Of a stretch of DNA of 64,000 nt, positions 17,206 through 24,499 are shown in pieces; positions within the stretch are counted from its first letter, which is position 1, and the number at the start of each line of letters is the position of its first letter. The DNA lies in NCBI GenBank assembly GCA_910574935.1, contig CAJTCU010000008.1, positions 1 through 64,000 of the forward strand. Reading direction: 5' to 3'. Below the pieces are notes generated by a model. That model worked only from the letters and a program-made list of their open reading frames with translations, was not told where the DNA came from and ran no database searches. The DNA comes from Oscillospiraceae bacterium. Lineage in GTDB: Bacteria > Bacillota > Clostridia > Oscillospirales > Acutalibacteraceae. Both the position numbers and the translations under genes were made by a program.

Positions 17206-18055
17206 GCCCCAGATACTCCCGTAGGGCGGGCAGCTGGCGGCGGCAGACCGCCTGGCCCTGCTGGTACAGGTTTTGCAGTTTTTCTACATCCTTTTCCGTG
17301 CGGCGGACCGTGACCGGCTCTGCTGGACGCAGGACAAAGAGCTTCCCTTGGGCCTCCAGGCGGTCGATGGCATCCATCTCGGCGTTATAGTGCCTGGGCA
17401 CGTTCAGAATGGCCCGTACCAACTGGGGATATTTCCGGTAAAACCGGGCGTACATCCGGGCGGCGGGACGGGAAACCGGGGCTTTGCGGTAGCCATGCTC
17501 CCGGGTGGTAACCACCACAATTTTTTGGTAGCCCAGGTCCAGGGGCCGCTGAAAGGGCACAGAAACCGCCAGGCCCCCGTCCAGGCAGGGCTCGCCCTGT
17601 ACATCCACAATGGGGGCCAGCAGGGGCAGGCTGGCACTGGCACGGATGGCTGCGTAGATATCTTTGCAGGTGCTTTTATCATAATAAAGGGCCTGGCCGG
17701 TGCGGCAGCTGGCAGCTACGGCAGTGTATTCGCAGGGCGAGGCGGTAAAGGCTTCTCGGTCCAGGGGAATGAGGGTGTCGCTGATCTCGCCAAAAAGAAA
17801 ATCAAAGTTAAAGATACTGCGGTTTTTAATAAGGCTGCGCATCCCCATATAGCGGGGGTCGTTGACAAAGCGCAGGTTGATCTCGGCGGTGCGGCCGGCC
17901 TGGCCGGAGACAAAGTTGACGCCGGTAAAGGCCCCGGCAGAGACGCCAAACACATGTTGGAAGCTAATGCCCTCTTGCAGCATTACGTCAGTGACCCCGG
18001 CGGAAAACAGGCAGCGCAGAGAGCCGCCCTCCAGGGCCAAGGCAGTTTTTATCAA
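17195..18055 (-). CDS. Patatin-like phospholipase family protein
   Basis: A 286-residue serine acyl hydrolase with a Ser-Asp dyad. The oxyanion glycines are seen in ALEGGSLRCLFSAGV, the nucleophile elbow is GVSAGA at about residues 38-43, and the catalytic Asp lies in the LDGGLAVSVP motif. A FRKYPQLVRAILN segment and a C-terminal block (EKDVEKLQNLYQQG) match the YjjU/RssA-like cytoplasmic group. There is no signal peptide or membrane helix. It probably hydrolyses lipid acyl esters; the substrate is unknown. It is transcribed alone from downstream of a pair of strong palindromes. Confidence 0.9.
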   Translation of the reverse strand: MIKTALALEGGSLRCLFSAGVTDVMLQEGISFQHVFGVSAGAFTGVNFVSGQAGRTAEINLRFVNDPRYMGMRSLIKNRSIFNFDFLFGEISDTLIPLDREAFTASPCEYTAVAASCRTGQALYYDKSTCKDIYAAIRASASLPLLAPIVDVQGEPCLDGGLAVSVPFQRPLDLGYQKIVVVTTREHGYRKAPVSRPAARMYARFYRKYPQLVRAILNVPRHYNAEMDAIDRLEAQGKLFVLRPAEPVTVRRTEKDVEKLQNLYQQGQAVCRRQLPALREYLGLRT

Positions 18056-18079
18056 AAAGAATCACAATCCTTTCTAAGA

Positions 18080-18162
18080 GTTCGTCTAAAAAACCAGCGT
18101 TGCAGGTTTTTTAGACGAACTTTTCAGCGCTAAAGAGACGGATAACAGAGCTCTTTAGCGCT
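18080..18162. repeat. Two adjacent perfect palindromes
   Basis: A 16-bp perfect inverted repeat (18080-18095 with 18105-18120) is followed at once by a 12-bp perfect inverted repeat (18126-18137 with 18151-18162). They lie between the divergent patatin and secreted-protein genes. The first is followed by TTTT on the + strand, the second by ATTTT. Confidence 0.8.
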
Positions 18163-18268
18163 ATTTTACACCATTTGAAGTGGATATTCAAGTCTATTTT
18201 GGGCGAAGAGACAAGTCTATGGCCGAAAAAGCAATGAGTGGAAATATGGTAAATTTGCTCTTCAAGGC

Positions 18269-18295
18269 TTGACAATGGCAGGACAATATTATAAG
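18269..18295 (+). promoter_or_regulatory. Probable promoter of the secreted-protein pseudogene
   Basis: A consensus TTGACA (18269-18274) is followed after 15 bases by TATAAG (18290-18295). The spacer is short. Together with the palindromes this explains the 320-bp gap. Confidence 0.5.
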
Positions 18296-18379
18296 TATAT
18301 ATACCATAATTTCGATACACGAGGAAGGTGGAGTTGCTGGTATCAGAGTGGTGCTTAAGTATATTAGGAGGCTGACAGG

Positions 18380-19181
18380 ATGAAAAAAGTAATCTATGCG
18401 CTACTTGTACTGATGCTGATAGGCACATTTACTATGACGGCTTCAGCGGCAGAGTCTGACGATATGAAAGAATCTGTCCGTCAGCGTTATCTGGCACGGG
18501 GATATACAGAAGTATTTCCTGAAGAAACGGCTGCGCTTCAGGAAAATATCCCGGCAGAAGTTCTGGAACTAGCCTATAGCGACATGGATAAAGCGGACGA
18601 AGAAATGAAAGCGAAGATTTTAGATGCGCGAAATAAGGTGATTAGTCATTATGACTATGCTGCGGATGACGTAGTTGGCTGTGATTTTAATGATGAAAAC
18701 CGTACTTTTTGTTTTACACCCAAATTTGGCGATTTGTTCCCCGACTGGGATTTGCCAGTGGTAAATACTTCTGCGCAGCAAGGAGAAGTCCCCCGGAACG
18801 AACGTTATCGGGAAGAAGTAATTGTATTCTATGGAGAACCTGTCACGACACAATGGAATTACTATGATGTGCTGATACCAAAAGCCGTGGATGGCGTGAT
18901 TGCAGGCTCATTTAAAGTAATAAATTCTGTAAAGAATAATAACTACTATAATGATTTTAGAGCGGTAGCTACATCTTTGCCGTCAGGAATTACGAAGTAT
19001 AATTTGGGCTTTACAGATGAAAACACAGGAAAGTCAATCATTTCCCGTAGAAATTTAGAGGTTAACCATGGTCATGAGATTACAGGTTGATATTCGAACA
19101 TATGGTAAAGTGGGCATACGCACCAGCAACTATGTGAAAGATGGCTATGGAGACTTTGTAGTGCAAAGGACAGCACAATAG
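18380..19181 (+). pseudogene. Secreted protein of unknown family, paralogue 1, frameshifted near the 3' end
   Basis: The main frame (18380-19090, 236 residues) starts with a clear signal peptide (MKKVIYALLVLMLIGTF..., cleavage near ASA-A) and AGGAGG upstream. Residues about 55-120 match the protein encoded at 30727-31787 on the minus strand, including LAYSDMDKADEEMK against LAYMDLDQTPEDLK and FTPKFGDLFPDW against ITPRFSDLFPGW. The frame stops at 19090, but one base out of phase the sequence continues to 19181 as VDIRTYGKVGIRTSNYVKDG, which aligns with the tail of the paralogue. One extra G near 19085 would explain this. The gene is distinctly more AT-rich than its neighbours, suggesting transfer. 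It could be a true pseudogene or a sequencing error. Confidence 0.65.
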
Positions 19182-19191
19182 GTGTACGGTC

Positions 19192-19226
19192 GGGTCCGCC
19201 TCTGGTAAGGGGCGGGTCCTTTTTTG
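19192..19226 (+). terminator. Intrinsic terminator after paralogue 1
   Basis: GGGTCCGCCTCT pairs with AGGGGCGGGTCC (three G-U pairs) around a GGTA loop, followed by a run of T residues. Confidence 0.75.
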
Positions 19227-19233
19227 TGTGGGC

Positions 19234-19262
19234 TTGATTTTCTATCTCAAAGCCGTTATAAT
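19234..19262 (+). promoter_or_regulatory. Promoter of trmB
   Basis: TTGATT (19234-19239) and TATAAT (19257-19262), spacer 17 bases, 33 bases before the chosen start codon. Confidence 0.75.
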
Positions 19263-19295
19263 CATATTATCAAGTTTTGGGGGGATATGCAATTC

Positions 19296-19943
19296 ATGCG
19301 AATGAGAAAAAAAGCCTGGGCCAGGCCCGAACTGGCCCAGTGCGATTATTATGTGCCGGACCCAGCGGCCCTGCGGGGCCACTGGGCTGAGCATTTTGCC
19401 CAAAAGGGCAGGCCCCTGCACCTGGACCTGGGCTGCGGAAAATGCGTGTTTTTGGCCGGGGCGGCAGTCCGCTGGCCAGAGGCGAACTTTGTGGGCATTG
19501 ACATCAGCTATGATATTTTGGGAGTGGGGCGGCGGAATATCCAGGCCCGGTTTGACCCCCGCCAGCCGGGAAATATTCTGCTTTGCTACTATAACATAGA
19601 GCGGCTGGGGGAGCTGTTTGCCCCCGGCGAGGCGGACAGGCTGTACATCAACTTTTGCAACCCCTGGCCCGCAGCGGGCTGCCACAAGCGCCGGCTGACC
19701 CACACCCGCCAGCTGGAGGCTTATAAACCCCTGCTGGCCCCAGGGGGAGAGATCTGGTTTAAAACCGATAACCAGGACCTGTACCTGGCCACCCGGCGTT
19801 ATTTGGGGGAAGCGGGCTTTACTGTGTTTTTCGACACAGAGGACCTGCATGCCCAGGAGGACCCAGAAAATGTGCTGACCGAGCACGAGATCCTCTTCAG
19901 CGGGCAAGGCCTGAAAATTAAGGCCCTCCGGGCCCGCCTGTGA
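19296..19943 (+). CDS. trmB: tRNA (guanine-N7-)-methyltransferase
   Basis: Methylates N7 of G46 in the variable loop of tRNA using S-adenosylmethionine. The 215-residue protein starts MRMRKKAWARPEL, close to the conserved start of Firmicutes TrmB. The SAM-binding motif HLDLGCGKCVFLAG, the VGIDISYDI acidic strand, FCNPWPAAGCHKRRLTH (equivalent to the catalytic DPWPKKRH...RRL block) and a C-terminal TEHE motif are visible. The usual DPWPK is CNPWPA here. The ATG at 19296 is preceded by GGGGGA; an upstream ATG at 19287 is possible. It is followed by a MATE exporter on the same strand. Confidence 0.92.
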   Translation: MRMRKKAWARPELAQCDYYVPDPAALRGHWAEHFAQKGRPLHLDLGCGKCVFLAGAAVRWPEANFVGIDISYDILGVGRRNIQARFDPRQPGNILLCYYNIERLGELFAPGEADRLYINFCNPWPAAGCHKRRLTHTRQLEAYKPLLAPGGEIWFKTDNQDLYLATRRYLGEAGFTVFFDTEDLHAQEDPENVLTEHEILFSGQGLKIKALRARL

Positions 19944-20057
19944 CCTCCGGAAGCGGGTAAAAATGGGCGGAGCCTCCCTCTGCCCCCATCGCTCTACTTC
20001 ACGATACCAGTTAATTGACTGCTTCATTGAATGATCTCGATTGAGAAAGGAGCCCCT

Positions 20058-21422
20058 ATGGCAGAAAACAGCAAAACTCTGCTCTTTGAGAAAACCCCTG
20101 TTCCCCGGGCTGTGATGACCCTGGCAATTCCCACCATTCTTAGCTCTTTGGTCATGGTGCTGTACCATCTGGCGGATACTTACTTTGTAGGAATGCTGGA
20201 CGATCCCATCCAGAACGCCGCGCTAACCCTTTCGGGGCCGGTGCTTCTGGCTTTTAACGCGGTGAACAATCTGTTTGGCGTGGGGTCCTCCAGCATGATG
20301 AGCCGGGCGCTGGGCGCAAAGGACCATGACACTGTATACAGAAGCTCGGCGTTTGGCTTTTACGGTTCGCTGCTTAGCGGCGTGCTCTTTTCAGGATTAT
20401 ATGCCGCCTTTCGTTCTCCTCTGCTGACCATGATCGGTACGGACGCCACTACGGTAGCCGCTACCAGTGATTATCTGCTGTGGACGGTGGCTTTTGGCGC
20501 GGCCCCGGCCATCCTCAACGTGGTGCTGGCCTATTTGGTGCGTTCCGAGGGCTCCTCTCTCCATGCCAGTATTGGCACCATGAGCGGCTGCTTTCTCAAC
20601 ATTCTCCTGGACCCCATCTTCATCCTGCCATGGGGCCTAAACCTGGGCGCGGCCGGGGCGGGGCTGGCCACATTCCTTTCCAACTGTGTGGCTTGCCTAT
20701 ACTTTTTTGTGCTGCTCTTTGTGCGCAGGGGAAAGACTTTTGTGTGTGTCAAGCCCTCTATGTTTGGCTTTCGGCGGGGGATTGTGCTGGGCATTTTGGG
20801 GGTGGGAGTACCGGCCTCTATCCAGAACCTGCTAAACGTTACTGGCAAGACCGTGCTGAACAACTTCGCCTCTGGATATGGGTCGGATGCAGTGGCGGCC
20901 ATGGGCATAGCCACCACCATAGCCATGGTGCCGGTGCAGATCTTTTTTGGCCTTAGCCAGGGGGTAATGCCCCTGGTGAGCTATAACTATGCCAGCGGGA
21001 ACGCCAAACGGATGAAATCTACCGTGGACTTTACCATTTGGGTGGGGGGCGCCTTTATGGTGGTAACCACCGCCGCGCTGTTCTTTGCCTCCCGGCAGTT
21101 TACCCTGCTGTTTATCCAGAATGAGGCCGTGGTGGACTATGGCGAGGCGTTTTTACGGGCGCTTAGCCTTTCGCAGCCCTTCTTATGCATGGATTTTATC
21201 GCGGTGGGGGTGTTCCAGGCCTGCGGCATGGGAAAGAAGTCGCTGGTGTTCGCGGTGCTAAGGAAGATCGTGTTGGAGATACCGGCGCTGTTTGTGCTGG
21301 ACTGGCTGTGGCCCCTGTATGGCCTGGCGTACTCGCAGCTGGTAGCTGAGGTAATCCTCTCGGCGGTAGCGGTGGTGATTTTGATAAGGCTGTTCCAGCG
21401 CCTGGAAAAGCGGAACGAATAG
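20058..21422 (+). CDS. MATE family efflux transporter
   Basis: A 454-residue multidrug/toxin exporter with 12 hydrophobic helices in two homologous halves, driven by Na+ or H+. The opening helix PRAVMTLAIPTILSSLVMVLYHLADTYFVG and ALGAKDHDTVYRSS are typical of clostridial MATE proteins. The second-half repeat begins around PASIQNLLNVTGKTVLNNFA. The ATG at 20058 follows AAAGGAG. The substrate is unknown. It is separate in sequence from the second MATE gene at 59.2 kb. Confidence 0.92.
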   Translation: MAENSKTLLFEKTPVPRAVMTLAIPTILSSLVMVLYHLADTYFVGMLDDPIQNAALTLSGPVLLAFNAVNNLFGVGSSSMMSRALGAKDHDTVYRSSAFGFYGSLLSGVLFSGLYAAFRSPLLTMIGTDATTVAATSDYLLWTVAFGAAPAILNVVLAYLVRSEGSSLHASIGTMSGCFLNILLDPIFILPWGLNLGAAGAGLATFLSNCVACLYFFVLLFVRRGKTFVCVKPSMFGFRRGIVLGILGVGVPASIQNLLNVTGKTVLNNFASGYGSDAVAAMGIATTIAMVPVQIFFGLSQGVMPLVSYNYASGNAKRMKSTVDFTIWVGGAFMVVTTAALFFASRQFTLLFIQNEAVVDYGEAFLRALSLSQPFLCMDFIAVGVFQACGMGKKSLVFAVLRKIVLEIPALFVLDWLWPLYGLAYSQLVAEVILSAVAVVILIRLFQRLEKRNE

Positions 21423-21689
21423 GCGGAACAAATGCTGGGTGTGGCAGGGGGACAGCGTCTCATGGTTTTGATCTTGAGGGGACGCGAGAAAGAAAAGCCC
21501 CCATACCCCTAGATCACCGTCTGATAGCAGCGTGACAGCCCATTAGTTGGGAGAGCCGCCAAAGAGGGGGCGCCTTTATCAGCAAAGAGAAGGGATCTAT
21601 ACTTTTGGGGGGATTAGGGCTCCGGCCACGGAGGACGGCTTCTGGCGTCCTTTGCCACATAATCTTTACAGAAAGAGGGTATACTTTAT

Positions 21690-22007
21690 ATGGAACGTAT
21701 GGCTTGGAGAGGCCGTATCAAGCCCGGAAAAAAAGAAGAGTATGTGCGCCGCCACCGGGAAATTTGGCCCGAAATGGTGGCGCTGCTCAAGGCTGCCGGT
21801 ATTTGCAACTACACCATTTTTGCTGACGGGGACCTGCTATTTGGCTACTATGAATGTGAAAAGGGCGTGGCCTTTGCTGAAAAGACCCAGGCCCAAAGCC
21901 CGGTGGTGGACCGCTGGAACCAGTATATGGAGGATATTTTGGAGCTGGAAATGGACCCCGCTACCGGAGCCCAGCCAAAGCTGGAGCCTGTTTTCCGGCT
22001 GGACTGA
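21690..22007 (+). CDS. rhaM: L-rhamnose mutarotase
   Basis: A 105-residue ferredoxin-fold protein of the YiiL/RhaM family, which interconverts alpha and beta anomers of L-rhamnose or a similar 6-deoxy sugar. Key features are AWRGRIKPGKKEEYVRRH with the active-site His, IWPEMVALLKAAGICNYTIF with the conserved Tyr, and DRWNQYMEDI near the C-terminus. AAAGAGGG lies about ten bases before the ATG. It is followed after 17 bases by an amidohydrolase, with which it is probably co-transcribed. No rhamnose isomerase, kinase or aldolase gene is present in the window. Confidence 0.88.
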   Translation: MERMAWRGRIKPGKKEEYVRRHREIWPEMVALLKAAGICNYTIFADGDLLFGYYECEKGVAFAEKTQAQSPVVDRWNQYMEDILELEMDPATGAQPKLEPVFRLD

Positions 22008-22024
22008 AACTAGGAGGGAAGCTC

Positions 22025-22867
22025 ATGACCATTGACTTTCACACCCACACTTTCCCGGAAAAGATTGCCGCGTCTACCCTGGAAAAGCTTAGTGCCGCCA
22101 GCCACACCCAGCCCTTTACGAACGGTACCTGCCAGGGGCTTTTAAATTCCATGGAGAGGGCCGGGGTGGATCTTTCAGTGGTGTTGCCTGTGGCCACAGC
22201 GCCCCGCCAGGTGGAACACATTAACGATTCCGCCGCGCGGATTAATGCCGGCACGCCGGGGCTGCACTCCTTTGGGTGCATGCACCCAGACTATGAGGGG
22301 TGGCGCGCGGAGTTGGCCCGGATCAAGGACCTGGGCCTGAAAGGCGTGAAGCTGCACCCTGTGTACCAGGGGGTTAATTTTGACGACCCGCGCATTCTGC
22401 GGATTCTGGACCGGGCCGGGGAGCTGGGCCTGACAGTGGTGACCCACGCGGGGCTGGACGTGGGATTTCCGGGGGTGGAGCGGTGTTCGCCCCAGATGGT
22501 GCGCCGGGCACTGGCACAGGTGGGCCCGGTAAGGCTGGTGCTGGCCCACATGGGCGGCTGGCGCTGCTGGGACCAGGTGCTGGAGCTGCTGCCGGAGCTG
22601 CCGGTATACATTGATACAGCTTTTTCTGTGGGGAAAATGGTTCCCCTAAAGGACGGCTACTACGGGCCGGAGGACCTGCCCTTGCTGGACGGCCCGGGGT
22701 TCCGGCGGCTGGTGGAGGCTTTTGGAGCCAAGCGGGTGCTGTTTGGCAGTGACAGCCCCTGGAGCGGCCAGGCGGAGACCCTGGAATGGCTGCGGCGGGA
22801 GCTAAAGCCAGAGGAGGCCGGGCCCGTATTGGGCGAAAATGCCAGGGCACTGCTGGCACTGGAATAG
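22025..22867 (+). CDS. Amidohydrolase family protein (metal-dependent TIM-barrel hydrolase)
   Basis: A 280-residue member of the amidohydrolase superfamily (Amidohydro_2 type). Candidate metal and catalytic residues are the HTH of IDFHTHTFPE at the N-terminus, KLHP of GVKLHPVYQG, the His of VVTHAGLD, the His of VLAHMGGW and the Asp of LFGSDSPW. Such enzymes are often decarboxylases or lactonases; the substrate is unknown. AGGAGG precedes the ATG. The link with the mutarotase suggests sugar lactone or sugar acid chemistry, but this is inference from position only. Confidence 0.88.
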   Translation: MTIDFHTHTFPEKIAASTLEKLSAASHTQPFTNGTCQGLLNSMERAGVDLSVVLPVATAPRQVEHINDSAARINAGTPGLHSFGCMHPDYEGWRAELARIKDLGLKGVKLHPVYQGVNFDDPRILRILDRAGELGLTVVTHAGLDVGFPGVERCSPQMVRRALAQVGPVRLVLAHMGGWRCWDQVLELLPELPVYIDTAFSVGKMVPLKDGYYGPEDLPLLDGPGFRRLVEAFGAKRVLFGSDSPWSGQAETLEWLRRELKPEEAGPVLGENARALLALE

Positions 22868-22883
22868 ATGGTGAAAAAGAAGC

Positions 22884-22915
22884 AAAGGAGCGCCCCAGGG
22901 GTACGCTCCTTTTTT
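22884..22915 (+). terminator. Intrinsic terminator after the amidohydrolase gene
   Basis: AAAGGAGCG pairs with CGCTCCTTT, with an inner CCCC/GGGG stem, followed by a T run. Confidence 0.9.
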
Positions 22916-23027
22916 CCTATGGACTTATGTAAGAAAAATGCCGGCATGTTTTTTATATGTTTATTGGGATAGGCTCCCTGGTGGCCAGTCCCTGCGCCCG
23001 CTCTGTTTTGCAGAAAACCGGGGCACA

Positions 23028-23134
23028 TATAGTAAACGCACTTAAAAATCGGTACATATCGATTTTTGAGTTGGGCAGCTTTGCGGCCCAGCTCAAAAGA
23101 GGTGAAATACTTCTTTTGAACTGCGTTAACTATA
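23028..23134 (+). repeat. Dispersed structured repeat, family B, copy 1
   Basis: A 107-bp element bounded by TATAGTAAACGCA (23028-23040) and its near-inverse TGCGTTAACTATA (23122-23134). It holds three hairpins in series: AAAAATCG/CGATTTTT, AGTTGGGC/GCCCAGCT and AAAAGAGGT/ACTTCTTTT. The reverse complement occurs at 57371-57467. It lies in the 326-bp gap between the amidohydrolase and the minus-strand binding-protein gene; the rest of the gap holds the terminator and a weak GGGAGC/GCTCCC repeat near 23140-23172. Confidence 0.8.
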
Positions 23135-23193
23135 AAATATGGGAGCAGCCCCTATATGTTGGAGCGGCTCCCTGTATATTCTAGATGTGCCTT

Positions 23194-24492
23194 TTACTGC
23201 AAAGAGGCGTCTTGCAGCTGGTCAAAGGACGCCATGCACTCTTCCACGCTAGCTCCATTTAGCAGATCCCGCACAATACGGCAGGTGTTTCCCCACTGCT
23301 CTACCTTCATGCCCGCGTTAGAACCCAGTACATAAACGCCCTCATCAAATCGGTCGTTTAGGGGCTTCAGGGCGGGAACGCAGTCTACCTTCACGTTCCG
23401 GGAGGGAGAGATCACCTGGTTGGTCTCCGCGTAAAGCTGCAGCGCTTCGTCAGAGGTGATGACGTCCAGCACCTGGGCCGCGTCCTGGGCGTGTTCCGCG
23501 TTGGCTCCCACGCCAAAACCCGTCATGGACATCACCGGCATCTGCCCCCGGCTGCTGGGAAAGCCGATAACCATCATTTCAAAATCTGTTTTCCCATAGG
23601 CGGTTTTTGTGTTTGCCGCGCCCCAGTAGGCCATTACAATGGGGGTCTTTTGGTCTAAAAAATCCTGCCCCTCTCCCTCAATGGCCTCGCTAACCCGGGC
23701 TTTCTCCACGTCAATATATCCTTGGTCAATAAGTGTCTGCAAAAACGTAAAGCCTGGGCGCATATAGTCGCTGTACCTGGCCTTGCCGCTGTTCAGGGCC
23801 TCAATCTCCCCCTGGGTATTTCCGCCGTTGTACAGGTCCGCATAGGCTTGCGCAAAGACAAAGTTTTCCAGCCACCAGCGGTTGGCGCCCACAGGTGTTT
23901 CAACGCCGTTTTCTTTAAACACCCGGCAGCACTCTAAAAAATCCTCCGGGGTTTCTGGCAGTTCCAGGTGGTATTGGTCAAACATGGTTTTATTGATAAA
24001 CAGACCATAGGCCACCACCTCTTGGGGAATGGCTACCAGCTTGCCGTTTACCGTATTGGCGGTTCGCACAATATCCCGCAGATTTTTGGCGCTTTCCAGC
24101 CCCGAAAGGTCCATAAGCAGGTCTTCCGCTCCCAGGGCCAGCACGGTATCTGGGTTTAGTAGGTAAATGTCGTCCATATTATTACGGGCACGGTCCAGGG
24201 CCACTTGGTCGTATGTCTTATCCTGGTGATCTTCCGCGGTATAGGTGTGGTAAGTCACGGTAACGCCCAAAGCGTCCTCCGCCATGGCGATGGTCAGGTC
24301 CGAGGCGGTCCTGGCAAGGTTTTCCGCGTCGGGATCGGTTTTCTCCATGGGGCTGAATAGCTCAACGATTCTTTCTGGTTCATTCCTTTTGGAAATAAGG
24401 TTTGTCGGCGGGGAAGGTTCCGCGCAGGCCGGCATAAGAATCAGTGCCGCCATACAGAGGGCAAGCCCTATGCGGTGCAGTTTCTTCTTCAT
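23194..24492 (-). CDS. Extracellular solute-binding lipoprotein co-transcribed with a histidine kinase
   Basis: A 432-residue family-1-type solute-binding protein. The signal peptide ends with lipobox LMPAC (Cys at about residue 23). The body contains stretches typical of sugar/polyol binders such as DDIYLLNPDTVLALG, IPQEVVAYGLFINKTMFDQY and a C-terminal DLLNGASVEECMASFD. The gene starts eight bases after the stop of the upstream hybrid kinase on the same strand. There are no permease genes nearby, so it may feed ligand information to the kinase rather than to a transporter; this is inference. Confidence 0.88.
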   Translation of the reverse strand: MKKKLHRIGLALCMAALILMPACAEPSPPTNLISKRNEPERIVELFSPMEKTDPDAENLARTASDLTIAMAEDALGVTVTYHTYTAEDHQDKTYDQVALDRARNNMDDIYLLNPDTVLALGAEDLLMDLSGLESAKNLRDIVRTANTVNGKLVAIPQEVVAYGLFINKTMFDQYHLELPETPEDFLECCRVFKENGVETPVGANRWWLENFVFAQAYADLYNGGNTQGEIEALNSGKARYSDYMRPGFTFLQTLIDQGYIDVEKARVSEAIEGEGQDFLDQKTPIVMAYWGAANTKTAYGKTDFEMMVIGFPSSRGQMPVMSMTGFGVGANAEHAQDAAQVLDVITSDEALQLYAETNQVISPSRNVKVDCVPALKPLNDRFDEGVYVLGSNAGMKVEQWGNTCRIVRDLLNGASVEECMASFDQLQDASLQ

Positions 24493-24499
24493 GCTGATT

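Noticed and set aside
22957-23184. 75-codon frame over the family B repeat
   Set aside because: The frame is made of the hairpin repeat; no start signal.
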